Assembly: GCA_018907035.1 (NCBI GenBank)
Contig: JACCIC010000037.1
Coordinates: forward strand, 1,295,501-1,359,500
From: Sycobia sp. Sy_11
Taxonomy: Eukaryota; Arthropoda; Insecta; Hymenoptera; Epichrysomallidae
Direction: 5' to 3'
DNA: 64,000 nt
In this document: positions 49,200-61,090 of the stretch, piece by piece
Layout of the letters: the number at the start of each line of letters is the position of its first letter
How positions within the stretch are numbered: position 1 is the stretch's first letter
Made by a program: the position numbers and the translations under genes
Notes under the pieces: generated by a model
What the model saw: the letters and a program-made list of their open reading frames with translations, nothing else
The model's database searches: none
What the model was told of the DNA's origin: nothing

Positions 49200-49613
49200 A
49201 ACGCAGAATTGATAATACTGACAAATTTACACAATCGTATCAGAAGGCAAAACTCAAATATTTCGAAGGTTAACATGATAGTAATAGATGACTAAATTAT
49301 TAAGGAGGAAATTTTATTTATTCCATTGAAAAGGACAATCTTGTTTTTATTAACTGTAATTCCCATTGTGACACACATGTTTACTATTGCAACATAATTT
49401 TTAATTTTTTTTTAATATAAAATTCTACTCCTAATTTTTATAAATTTAATAACAAAAAAAAGGTTTTGTAACGTATAAAGAATCAGCTTGTACAAAAATA
49501 AAGAACACTACCGTTTTGTTATTATTTAAGCTATGAATTTATTAATAAATGTAATTCACAGTATGTAAAAAAAAGATACTTCTAATCCCTAAAAGTTAAA
49601 AATTCCCTGTCTA

Positions 49614-49667
<54 letters not shown>

Positions 49668-50441
49668 GAATTAAATGAATAGTTTATAAATTAATTAGAA
49701 AGACGAAGAAATTGTATCATTACTCAGTTTCTTTGGACAGTCAATATTTTTTTGTGATAAGTTTATGCGATCACATTTTTATTCAGTGCTATGTTTTGGA
49801 TATTACTACTGAGTGCATAATATGTTCTCGTTAATAGGTAAACTAACGTGAGTAGGTTTGGACATATGTGTGACGGATTGGGTCTAGTTAGAGGGAGATA
49901 ATTCCAATTACATCCAAAATGACGCCTTTGTTAGGATCTAATGTTCTCCCATTCATGTGATATTGTACTTTTTACGTATATTTACTGTACTGCATTTAGT
50001 GGTGAGTGTATGAATAAAAAGTGAAATGAACTTTTAAAACGAAGATTTTTATTATTCGTGTCAACATGAAAAAATTAAGAGCATTTTAAGAAAAAATTTT
50101 TGATGCATATATGTTCCTAATATCTAATTTCTTAATTTTTATCAATGCAAGTTAGGTCAATACTGAAAGCGTTAATTAGGTAGGGAACGTTGGTGAACGC
50201 GTGTAAATTAGTAGGATGTGCATTAACTATAACTAAGGAACTGCACCATTTACGGTTACCACCATTAACGAATATCCTTAGAACTTTATTTTTTAACCTT
50301 ATTCGTTTTTGAATCCGGTGCTAAAATACGATTTATTATTTAAAACTATTCTTGGATTACAGAACATATTTACAAAATGGAAGAATGTTACTTTAACAAA
50401 CTTTCGACATTTATTTTGGACTTCAGAATAGTTAGCCCTCA

Positions 50442-50450
<9 letters not shown>
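49200..50450. other. AT-rich DNA, nothing recognised
   Basis: No feature apart from one TA tract. Confidence 0.6.
49619..49662. repeat. (TA)n microsatellite
   Basis: About 44 bp of alternating TA. Confidence 0.95.

Positions 50451-50499
<49 letters not shown>
50444..50499. repeat. (CA)n/(TA)n compound microsatellite
   Basis: A short CA run leads into about 43 bp of alternating TA. Confidence 0.95.
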
Positions 50500-50504
<5 letters not shown>

Positions 50505-50872
50505 CTATTTTTCAAATTATTATTTAACTAACTGACACAGCGTTTAATCACCTGCCAAAGTTCTTTCGGTCAACAAAAATCATACTCACTTACTAATGAA
50601 TCTGTCAATTAATCAAATTAGGAAGGAGAAGCGACTCTATGCTGCCTCTCTATACCGATATGAAAGTAGCAGCCCTCCTTTATACCCTCCATGTTTCGTA
50701 AAACCTAGATTAATCAAAGTTCTTAAAGAAACTGCGCATGTGAACAATCCGGTATCCGTTTCAGTTTCTTTAAAAACTTTATGGAATTTCATGTAATAAT
50801 AATAACAATAGTAGTAGCATTAACAGTAACAATAGCAACAATAGCAACAATAGCAACAGTAGCAACAGTAGC

Positions 50873-50979
<107 letters not shown>

Positions 50980-51059
50980 TCATAATAATAATGATCATAA
51001 TATTAAAAACATATGGTCGTAAGATGACTACCTTGCACTTGTACACCGCAACTAATAAT

Positions 51060-51340
51060 AATACATCCCTGAAGCCCCGTGTCGCACGGGGTCCACAATC
51101 GCGTTACAGTTTAATGTCACGATGCGAGTAAATCGAGTTTTCAGCAAGACGCGGCCACATCAGTCGACCGCAGCGTGATTCGCCCGTTCGCGCGCCCGTT
51201 ATTAATAGTTAACGTATATATATAGACGGGACTTTGACAGCTTCGAGGGTTTTGATCGAATTACACGGTGCGCCAGCGTGTGTATAAGAGAGCCGGACTG
51301 AAAAGGGACTGCCTTGCCTCAACACTGGACAAAATAAAAC
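51060..51340. other. CpG-rich islet with perfect hairpin
   Basis: A GC-rich patch containing CCCCGTG-TCG-CACGGGG (51075-51091), a 7-bp perfect hairpin with a 3-base loop. A TATATATAGACGGG string near 51220 is TATA-like. Could be a promoter or an LTR-type fragment. Confidence 0.3.
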
Positions 51341-51344
51341 TGAT

Positions 51345-51346
<2 letters not shown>

Positions 51347-51402
<56 letters not shown>
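51347..51402. repeat. (GT)n microsatellite
   Basis: About 56 bp of GT repeats, the only long GT tract in the window. Confidence 0.97.
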
Positions 51403-51404
<2 letters not shown>

Positions 51405-51419
51405 CGCATACGCGCGCAT

Positions 51420-52220
51420 AACTCAATCGATTAGGTGTTTAAGTATAAAAAAAGTATAAAATCGTTTTATTATGGAGGTTCGCATCGACATTTTATTATT
51501 TACATTAGTCATTCATTAGTTTTAAACTTATATGTTTCTCTTTCGTTTTCTATAGAAATTCGTAAAAGATTTATAGATCTAATAGTGGCTGACAGTTCAA
51601 ATAACATACTTTATTTTCACCTTTTTTCATAAAATTTCAAACAATCCTAATATCATTATCAGTTTAAACTTTATATTACTTAGAAGAAAGTAACATTAGG
51701 TATTGATGGTAAGCATTTCAGTTTGAAACATTAGTCCTTGAATTTTTTAACTTTCGAACGTACAGCTAGAATTACTTCACTTATAGGATGAACAATATTT
51801 AATAAGAAATATCACAAGTCCATTTTCAACAGATGTTTTAGTGATCAACTTGATTTTAAGTAATGGGTGTAATTGATCAGAATATTCAGAAATAGAGCTA
51901 ATGGTTCTGTTATGAGCAATAAAGGTGATGATAAAGAGCAGGAACGTGACAATATGGAAAATAAACCAGAAGCAATTAAAACTTGAACGGCGGTCATAGA
52001 AAACAATAAATATGAATCTCAGCTTATTTCTACAGGCAGACTTTATTATTTACAGGATTTTATACTGTGTATCTATTTATTATTAGGACCTTAAATTAGT
52101 TCTCGCTGTTACTACTACTGCCAATAAGACAGTAGTTAATTATTAGTAGATAATAAATTTTAGTGTATCATTGTTCATATGAGTAAACAAATTAATTTTT
52201 TATTAGTTCCGAAAACGTCC
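51420..52220. other. AT-rich DNA, nothing recognised
   Basis: No feature is supported before the mariner fossil begins. Confidence 0.6.
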
Positions 52221-52229
52221 ATTTTTTGC

Positions 52230-52990
52230 CAAATAAATGTGTAAACAGTTTTAAATCATTCAAAAGTGTTATGAATGATCTAGGAACAGGGGTAATGGAT
52301 ACAGTATGAATTGAAGCCAAGGTTCTTTGCACAGATCTTTGTCATGTGTGAACTATTGCTTAAACGGCAGAAAAGAAAAGGGTTTTGGTATCGTATCGAG
52401 ACTGACGATGAAAAGCGGATATACTACGGCAATCCAAAGAGTAGAAAATCGTGGAGTCATCTCAGTCATTTGTAAACATTGACGGCAAAATCTAATATCG
52501 ATGGTTCGTAGCTTCTGCTCTATATTAGGTGGGATCAGCCACGTGTAATTTATCATGACCTGTGCAAACTAAATAAAACGATCTGGAGGCATTGCTATTG
52601 ATTTCAGTCGATGCGTTTAAGTCGAGTCATAAACGAAAAACGGCCTCTATATGAGCAGAAGGGCGCCAAAATAATTTTGTGGCATAATAACATTCGGCCT
52701 CACGATGAAAAACCAATACAAACGTACTTGGAAACGGTTTAATGGGAAGTTTTCATCTGACACAATCTTTTCTAATTTTCATGTATTCCATTCGGTCGCG
52801 CACCGCCTAGCCAGATTCTTCCATAGCTCAAAAGAGATATCGTTTTTTCAATGCGGAATTTCTGTACTGTCAGAAACATGAGATAAAATGGAATCTAGCG
52901 ATGGACAACACATTGAATGAAAGATTCTTATTCCTGATATCTTCAATATCTTTTATTTTAAAAAAAAAGCAGTGAGAACTTATTCCAGGT
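52230..52990 (+). pseudogene. Mariner transposase fossil, irritans/cecropia-like
   Basis: Broken plus-strand frames spell, in order: QYELKP (about 52310), CELLLKRQKRKGF (about 52345-52385), ETDDEKRIYYGNPKSRKSW (about 52400-52455) where TGDEKW with the first Asp is expected, RWDQPRVIYHDL (about 52530-52565), RVINEKRPLYE (about 52625-52660), ILWHNNIRPH (about 52675-52705) where HDN with the second Asp is expected, and YLETV. Coding signal fades after a WEVF motif. Several stops are present, the second catalytic Asp is Asn, and no terminal repeats were found. It resembles the mariner at 37622-38916 more than the one at 29134. Confidence 0.85.
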
Positions 52991-52999
52991 TCGAATATG

Positions 53000-54840
53000 A
53001 TATTGGTTATTGTATATGCATTTATATATTATATTTAAATATTATATATTTATTTATTTAATATATTATTATTGTATATCTATTCTATCATTTATATTTT
53101 ATTTAAATTATGAAATAAATGAAAGTATAAAATATAATTAAATTTTCTGCCAAAAAATCTACGCAATATATTCTAAAATAAAATATTTGAAGACAAACGA
53201 ACGAGAGGACTTTATATGAGAAATTATTTATGAGTAGATAAATTTTGCACACAGAGGCCCAACGCCATGATAATATTTTTAATAGGTTTTCCAAGAAATT
53301 TATAACTACAGAGAGTTTGCCATAGTTTATAAAGGAAATAGTTTATAAGGTTGAGGTAAAGAATATGATTTACTTCCATTTGAGATAGATTATGAGCCTG
53401 AACATTTGCAATATTTTTAATTTTTTTTATTTAGAGTGGTTGACAAACGACTATAAAAAATTTAAGCTCATTAAAAAATAATAAATTGATCCATTGAGAA
53501 TAGGCTGTTCTTCTGTACGGTGTTGCATAGAGAAGAAAATCAGTTAGTTTTTAATTAGCATTAGTTTTCAATTGATTCTTTTCAATTTTAAAAAACTGAC
53601 CCTCATATTTTAGTGTACTTCGTATTGATGACTATAATACTTAGTACAGTGAAAATATTTTTTTAAGTTTATGTCGCTGAAAAAATTTTTGGTGTAGTAC
53701 TTTTCGTAGTATTTTTTGTGTAGTCGTGTTTTATATTACTATACTATATATAGTAGTGTATAGTATAGTAAGTATGAGACCAGATATACTTTACTCTCTT
53801 CTGCAATTATAGGAAATTATAAAGTTTGTCTAAACGTGATTTAAACTCTTACATACAAAATTTAAGAATGGAATTTTGAGAAAATATTATTAACAATTTC
53901 ATTATTCGAAAATATGTTAGGATAATAAAGCCTATCGTATGAATGCCAAAGAAACTACAGAGGAACGAGCGAAAGTACACGGGAATTTATCGATAATTTT
54001 ATCTTACTAATAGTTAAATTTTAAACAGTCTCTTTGAACAATAAAAATAAAAATACTCTTGCTTTTCTTATCAAAATCATTCAAATTTATGAAATTAAAA
54101 TAAATAGCTCTACTAAATATTATAAAAAAACAATATTACATTGCCGAAAGTACGGGGCTATTTTCTCGAATCGAGAAAATCGGTGGAACGCTAATGCAGT
54201 GCGTTCGGATTCTATGAGAAGTCGCATACGAGAATAGCCTATTCGAGCTTGATCGGATTATTATTTTTTAAATGAATTCGAAATTTGATAATAGTTTTAG
54301 GTCATAGGACGCAGGATGGAATTGTTAAAGCTGAATGTTCTTTCCTAAGTCATATGCTCGGTTCATTCATAATAATTGATTTTGCATTTTTTATATAATT
54401 CGCTTCTTCAGGCCATCAATATTTTATTATATCAAAATTCTATCCAGTTCCCTTCCACTATCCATTTTGAATCTTTTTCTATATAAAAATCAATAGATGG
54501 AATGTGCAATCAAATTGAAAACGATACGATTTGTCAAAATTTTCAAGCAAATATCCTTCCGTCGAATGGTTTTTATTGGAAGTCCTATAGAGCACACTTT
54601 TAAAAATTTTTCATTTAAGGATTTTCCTATAAAAAAAACTGTATATATGCCCGTTTTTGATGGATTCATCATAATCATAATCATCAACATAAAAAACATA
54701 TAATGTACTCGTCCCATCAACACTGTTTTATTCATTCTGCACAAAAGTCTGATGATATTACTGGTTTAATTTTATAAGGGAGATTTAGTGTAAGGAATGA
54801 TGGGATTTTTCTTTAATAAAAAATCAGAAGTCGGGAAAAT
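53000..54840. other. AT-rich DNA, nothing recognised
   Basis: No coding exon, RNA gene or transposase seen. A short TATAGTA-rich stretch lies near 53735-53770. Confidence 0.6.
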
Positions 54841-54847
54841 GCAACAA

Positions 54848-54898
54848 CTTGCCTCGGCATAAAAACCTTCACGGTTCAGACGGAAAAGACGGGGCAAG
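54848..54898 (-). other. ENE-like U-rich-loop stem-loop, copy D
   Basis: On the minus strand the outer stem is CUUGCCCC (54898-54891) with GAGGCAAG (54855-54848). Inside it, UUUU (54887-54884) faces UUUUUAU (54865-54859) across a short, imperfect inner hairpin (CCG...CGUGAAGG). GCC follows the second U tract, as in copies B and C. ATTAAA lies 20 bases downstream on the minus strand (54822-54827). Confidence 0.45.
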
Positions 54899-54899
54899 C

Positions 54900-55390
54900 G
54901 TATTCTTTATTAAATTAAAGTTAAATAAAATGTACAAACCTATATATATTATTATACAACTAAATATACTACTTACAACATTAAAGAATTACATAGAGGC
55001 CTAACCTAAATTACTCAGTTCTTTCTTGCCGCCGCAAGCTTTGCCCCGTTCTCGGGGAAAAGCCAGGCGAAGGGAGCGCAAAAGCTACGCTCGTAGCGCT
55101 CCCCGACGTCTCGGGAAGACCGAACGCTACGGTGCCGGGCAGCGAGTTGCGCTCGCCTAAGAGCAGATCGAGTGCCCTCACGCACATCGACGCAGCCCCC
55201 GCAATAGTTATACAACTAAACATACTCACACACCCGCACAAATACACAATTAGAATTCCGCAATAGGCGAAATCGTTCTTAGTGGTGATCCTGTCAACCA
55301 ATGCCCGGTATGTCCCGACATATAGGCCTCTCTGCCCCGGAAAAGCCGCCGTAGTGGCGGCGAGTCGGCGGTCATAATGCGTAATTCTAA
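54900..55390 (-). repeat. GC-rich repeat unit ending at stem-loop D
   Basis: GC-rich sequence with an internal near-repeat (ATACAACTAAATATACTACT near 54954 and ATACAACTAAACATACTCAC near 55208) and further GGGGAAAAGCC (near 55057) and CCGGAAAAGCCGCC (near 55338) strings, which echo one side of the stem-loop. The minus-strand open frame 55011-55301 matches nothing known. Likely the 3' part of an unidentified transposon transcribed leftward and ending in stem-loop D. Confidence 0.35.
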
Positions 55391-55399
55391 ACGCCGAAA

Positions 55400-56470
55400 T
55401 AAATATTCGCGGCCCTAATGTATCGAAGTCGTAAACTTGAACGCATATGAATTTATATGAATAATAAATTTATATAAAACTCTTTTATATTGCAATGTAC
55501 TAACTGTGCTTCAACTTAAATAAGATTTGAAGGGAACAAGATATAAACGATTTATCGATAAGACACTAATCTATATATTGTTCTAATTGGCATGTGTAAA
55601 AATAAATTCTATATATCCTCAACAATTTATCTCAGCATCAAATTCAAAAAAATTTTAACCTTTAAATAAAACTATTTAACAAGCTACCAAATACCAGATA
55701 AAACCTCAATATTATATTGAGTCTACTTTTATAATATATAAATAAATATTTCATGAAATTTTTATCATTATTTGTATTCCATATTAATTAATCATTATCT
55801 GATATCTATACAAAACATTATCAATTTTTCATTCCAAAATTAGTATAATATTTCAACCGAAATTAGTATATATGGATATCTATAAATCAATGATTTATGT
55901 ATTTTTGATGGAAGGTATACAGTAGTTTTCAATTCTGGTCGGTAAAGTCGAAAATGGGCGTCCAACTGATCGACCGCCTTTGTATAGATCGCGGTAGGTA
56001 ATCTCCTGTTGCCATGGATCGAGCTATACTGCTCAAAGCATGCGACATTTTCCACCTGTGATGATAACATAGAAAACTACGATTGAACGATTTTTTGTAG
56101 ATAATAGTTCTTGTACAGAATATATATTTTTAACTGCAATCGTTTAAAAGAATGTAGATAAGTTTATTTTCCATAGTTCATCTTAAAGAGTTTTATAAAT
56201 TAATAAATCGTTGACCCTTAAGTCGACTGCAGTTTTGATTCAATGGTTTTTCAAAAGTTTTCAATTGCTCTGGCGATTGAAAGTCAGAAGGTATATTTTT
56301 AAAAGATTTTAAAAAGTCAAATTTTTGGAAGTTCAGAGTTTAGGAGAGTATTGCTAATTATTTTGAGATAATTTTAGACTTCATTTAAATCGAACAGTAA
56401 CTGAATTAATCACTATATTATCGATGATTTTTTCATTGTCCGATTTATTTATTTGAATACATTTATCAAG
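55400..56470. other. AT-rich DNA, one unexplained short frame
   Basis: A minus-strand frame ending near 55840 reads through a normal-looking peptide after a possible acceptor (CACAG at about 56057) but matches no family I recognise. Nothing else supported. Confidence 0.45.
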
Positions 56471-56479
56471 AACTATAGA

Positions 56480-56993
56480 TTTTTATAAAATTCATTGATC
56501 TTCTTAAAACTCCAGCTAGGCTGCGAAGTTCCGCAAGAAAAATCCTGGATTCGAGCTGAATAATGAAACATTCTCTAAAATCCATCTCGCCTTGTGGCAT
56601 TTGCGAAAAATCGAAACCTCTCCCGAGTCTTTTCCTCCTTTCGCGAAATCGATGCATATAACTTCCCTCTTTTTTTTTGTTAAGAGAGTTTTGACCCCTC
56701 CGTGCTGATGGTTCCGCGAGAAATATCAGCGAGGGGAATTCCTCCTCTTAAGGGAGGGGGAGTCAGGCCAATCAGGCGCTCGTAATTGCGCGCGTGCCGA
56801 GGCCACGGGAGGGGGAGCTGCGGACGAGCGCGGGCGATCACCGCCGCGCCGCAACGCGCCGGGGGGCCCAGTACGACCGCCCCCGCTACATCGCATTGCA
56901 GAGAGGTGTGGGAGAGAGAGAAAGGAAGAAATAAAGAAAAGCTCGGGGACGCCCGCGACAATTATCGTTATCGCCATCGGGGCAAAACAAAGA
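56480..56993 (+). promoter_or_regulatory. GC-rich upstream region and 5' leader of the CSP gene
   Basis: GC content rises strongly from about 56700 to the start codon, unlike the surrounding DNA. The sequence is CpG-rich, with a GA-rich stretch just before the leader. No clear TATA box was found at a suitable distance. Minus-strand open frames here (56680-56961, 56726-57118) overlap the CSP exon in antisense and are GC-driven shadows. Confidence 0.35.
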
Positions 56994-57219
56994 ATGCTGC
57001 TGCTCGGACAATTGGCCTCCGTTACCCTGCTGCTAGCAGTCCTCACGGACGGCAGGGAGCAGCTGTACTCGAGCAAGTACGACGACCTCGACGTCCTGGA
57101 GATACTGGAGAACGACAAGTTGCGCGAGCAGTATTACGAGTGCTTTTTGGGCACCAAGCCCTGCGTGACGCCGGAGGCCAAGTTCTTTAAAGGTATAAAT
57201 TCAAGCTTTCGGCGCTTTT

Positions 57220-57282
<63 letters not shown>

Positions 57283-58489
57283 AAGTTTCAGCATATAGGG
57301 TGAACGAAGAGCAATAAATATTGACAAATTTACTGAATCACGCAAATCGAATGAAAATTCTCTCGAAAGTCTATTTATATTTGGAAAAACAGTGAAAAAT
57401 TTAATTCACTCTCGTGAAAATAACGATATTATAGAAATTGGATAATTTTTTACGACTAATAAGAACTTTTACCGCGCTCGTTACCGAAAATAACGAAAGT
57501 ATAAATAAAAAATCGTGAAACATGCTTTTTTTCAATAAAGACTGATAAAATATAATGGAAAATTCATTTGCTATATTTAAGATTACCTTAATCGTTAACC
57601 AATTGAAATTTAAATCTAAATAAAAAAAAGCAAGGAGCGAATCAAAGAGGTGTTGAGGAATACTTTGGCACAAATATTTTCTAGTCTCATTTATGTTCTG
57701 CTTTGATAGCTTGGCGTCTTAATTTATCGTTATATTAAATATTGGAAAATTAAAGAATGTAATTAGTTTTAAATAAATTAAAAAGGACACAAAGAGTTTT
57801 GCTAAATAATTTTACAGGTTGGTTGATTCAAAGCTAGCATAACTTTTATCAATACAGCAACACAAAATGTAATTGTAATTAAATTACAATGATATATATA
57901 CAACTTTCGAAATTCTATGGCCTGAATATTTTCATTACAATATAATACGTGCGTAATTTATGAAAAAAGTTACATGTATTTTTAAATAACATTTCTTTTT
58001 CTGCAGATTGTAAATATTTGAAATAAAAAATCTGCAAGCGTCATATTTGTGTTGTATTATGCTTACATAATTCGCAGAAAATATTTTTTTGTTTATTAAA
58101 TATTTTTAACATATTTGCATTATAAACATTGTATGTTTACGCTTATATTTTTTCATGCGTATTTTTTAATGAACTGTGATAATACTCTTATAATTCACTA
58201 ATTTTACTAGATTCTTAAAAGACAAGAAAAAAACATTTTTAGAATGTATTCGAATTTTGAATTCTTTGCGCACTTTCATTTATAGATCAATAATGTGCGA
58301 ATGTACTTTGTCATATATGCAGGTCTGCTTCCAGAAGCATTTGTGACTAAATGCAAAAAGTGTACCGAGAAACAGAAGGAAAAAATCAACATCATTGCCG
58401 AGTGGTACTCGGAGAAACAACCAGACAAGTGGACTAATCTCATTAAAAAGTGCATCGATAAGTTCAAGAATAAAATGGCACATAAATAA
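56994..58489 (+). CDS. Chemosensory protein (CSP, OS-D family), two exons
   Basis: Exon 1 is 56994-57192 and exon 2 is 58323-58489 (TAA at the end), giving a 121-residue product. The ATG at 56994 is followed by a hydrophobic signal peptide (residues 1 to about 20, MLLLGQLASVTLLLAVLTDG). The mature protein starts near REQLYSSKYDDLDV and keeps the family plan: YYEC (C50), GTKPC (C57), LLPEAF, KCKKC (C77, C80), EKQKEK and QPDKW. The intron lies one base after the codon for Lys66, the fixed CSP intron position, with GT..AG ends. CSPs are small secreted six-helix carriers of hydrophobic ligands in insect sensory and other tissues. Oddities: 19 rather than 18 residues between the second and third Cys, and an extra Cys110 near the C-terminus where the family usually has Tyr-Asp-Pro. 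The GC-rich exon 1 contrasts with the AT-rich exon 2. Confidence 0.93.
57193..58322 (+). other. CSP intron with TA microsatellite
   Basis: The 1130-bp GT..AG intron begins GGTATAAAT and ends TATATGCAG. It contains a (TA)n tract at 57223-57281, only about 30 bp from the donor; the rest is AT-rich without recognisable features. Confidence 0.85.
57223..57281. repeat. (TA)n microsatellite in CSP intron
   Basis: About 58 bp of alternating TA just inside the intron. Confidence 0.95.
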
Positions 58490-58565
58490 CACTTGCAATT
58501 GTGGTAAAATTTCTTAATAGAGATGTTAATGTTAACTATTTTAATGTTAAATCAGCTGTAGCATT

Positions 58566-58571
58566 AATAAA
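58566..58571 (+). terminator. Poly(A) signal of the CSP gene
   Basis: AATAAA lies 77 bases after the stop codon, in AT-rich sequence and at a normal distance for a short insect 3' untranslated region. Confidence 0.6.
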
Positions 58572-58699
58572 ATCATATTTTTAAAGTTACAAACCTTTTT
58601 CGAAGTTAATACTTTAAGATTTGCTATTAAAACTATAGTCTTCTAACTAAATTTTTTATAATGACGCTAGTATTTCATTTACACACGGATACATAATAG

Positions 58700-60598
58700 T
58701 TTAATCCGAAAAGTTTCTCTAAATTATTGTAACCATGCATGTGAAAATATATATGATAATATCGTTTTCTTTGAAAGCGAAAACGTGCTCGATCTCGAAA
58801 ACGTTTATACCTTTTTTTTAACGACGCAATTGCAGCGGACAGTAAAAAAGCTTAGGTAAAGGCATTCCTCGAACGTTCACCGATCGAGCTTATATCCTTT
58901 AATCAATACAACCGATCAATCTTACTTACGCCGGCTCCTCCTGCGCAATCGAGTTAGGCAAAAATAATAATAAAAAGAAAAGAAAACAAAACAAAAAACA
59001 AATTCAACAGAGCGAGAGATCTCATCCAAAACAAGCCCATATTCGAATTTAAGCTCGCGTGAAAAAGCACTCGTTCGCATAAAAGTCATCCCGAATGTTC
59101 TCTGGCCATATACTATGATTCCGCTTCATCTTCGTTATTAATAACCGAAAGCGCGCGCGCATGCATGATAAATCGAACGCCTCCGCGGGCGAATCGGCGA
59201 CGATGCGAGAATGGGATGGAGGAAGGAAGGACGTGGACCGGGGCAAAGAGCGATAAATGAGGCGTTAAGAAGTGCGAGAGAGAAACGGAAGCGATCGGAA
59301 TTCTGAGCGATCGAGATCCCTGGTGTTTATGTAGTCTTTAATAATTTTGTCTCCCTGGAGGGGGGTGGGGGTGAGAGAAGGGGAAAGTCATCGCGCGTAG
59401 GCTCGGATATGTAGAAAAAGTTAGAGCGTAGGGGACGAGTTACTTTATCGTCGTCCATCCCCCTTCCGCGTAGTCGAACATTTATTTCACACTCCCGTAC
59501 GTTTTTTCCCTTACTCGGGCCTTTTTTTCCAGTCTCCCGTCTTAAGTCTATCGACGACTAAATAATTGATGGCAGGATTCATGTATTTACCATCGTCTGT
59601 ATGAAATCTAGTTGGCGTTGTATTATTTGATCGGACAAGAGTGATCGTCACGTTTTTACAACGTTACACTTCATTAATCAAAGGTGATAAATTAAAGTTA
59701 ACGAAGCTTTAATGTATACTATATATCATTATTATGATTCTTTTTATTATTTTTTGTACGTCATCCTTTCTCCATACAGTGGTTGTTAAACTCTTTTTTT
59801 TAATCAAAGGAAGTTCTCGTTTGTTTTATGTTTTTTTTTTTTTTATTTTCGAACAATGCGTACATTGCAATAATGAATACAGGAAACTCAACGAGCAATT
59901 GTAAATATTTCGCTGTATATTATTTTATTCAAAACGCATCATCAAATTAAAAAGCTTCGTTAGCATGCGCACCATTTGTGAAGTGAAGCAGCGCGCAACT
60001 TATACTTTATTGTATTGCGTTATACGCGCTCCAAAAATGAAATATTTGGTTATTCCTGTGTATGGGAAGAGAATTTCGACAGTAATTTTGTTGTATAAAC
60101 GAATAAAAAAAATGCGAATTCTTGATTTCATTTTTTTAGTTTTGCATTATATTAAAAATTTCGCGCTTGTTTAAGATAAAATTATAAAGTTTTAATATGA
60201 AATTTTAATACAAAGTACGATGGATTATGTATATATATATATATATAAATTTTCTTTGCCGTGTATTCGTAGACGATTATAAGGAAGCGATCTATAAGAT
60301 ATACTGAGATACAGATTAAATTAAACTAAAACATGATCCCGTAGCACCTCCTGATATCATATCGTCGAGCGAGCTACTGCGGCGCTCTTTTCAATCTTCT
60401 TAATTACTCCTTCGTTAAACCTTAAAGGATCAAGTGTATACACATACTTTTATATCTCGAGTTCGGGAGCTGAATTAAAACTGAAATCTTTTTATATCAC
60501 CCTGGTAAAAAAAAGATGAAGTCGAGAGTGAGGCGTCCACCTCTGCAACCTCGGCTACAGCCTTCATTACTTCCCGGAATACACCGGCTGATAATCCG

Positions 60599-60658
<60 letters not shown>

Positions 60659-61090
60659 CAGCTGGGGGGCCCTTAGCTTCCTCGAAAAGTGCGCGCGAAC
60701 GAGGAAAAAGAAAATCGTTTTATATAAACACTGCAGGTTCCGCGAATATCGGGTACGCGGTCGGCAATATATATATATCGCCCGATTCTATATAGATCTC
60801 TAGACGTCGTGCCGAGAAGATTTAGGTGACGCGGTCGTTGTGTCGACGACGGAATGGTTTCATCGATCCCGTACGACCAGCGCCGAGAGCTCTTCCTTCT
60901 GGGCGAGCACTTCCGTAATCTAGTTACTGTATATAATACGCTAGTCTCTGCGAAAAGGAACGGGCGCTAATTGCTCGATACCGAACGTTGCGATGCAGCT
61001 GATTTTTCGTGCATTCAGCACGAATGACGGAGCGGAGGGGACGGAGTACGGGAGTTTCCGCGTATTCCTTCCACGTCGATTAATGTTAAA
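58700..61090. other. Noncoding DNA with CpG-rich islets
   Basis: GC- and CpG-richer patches at about 58780-59560 and 60350-61080 alternate with AT-rich text. Open frames overlap on both strands and match nothing. These may be regulatory elements or untranslated exons of a neighbouring gene. Confidence 0.35.
60605..60655. repeat. (TA)n microsatellite
   Basis: About 50 bp of alternating TA after GTGTG. Confidence 0.95.

Noticed and set aside
55840..56057. Short minus frame after a CACAG acceptor as a terminal exon
   Set aside because: Composition is protein-like, but there is no recognisable family and no upstream exon; left as unexplained.
56726..57118. 130-codon minus-strand frame overlapping CSP exon 1
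   Set aside because: Antisense shadow in GC-rich sequence; the plus-strand CSP frame has clear family motifs and splice support.
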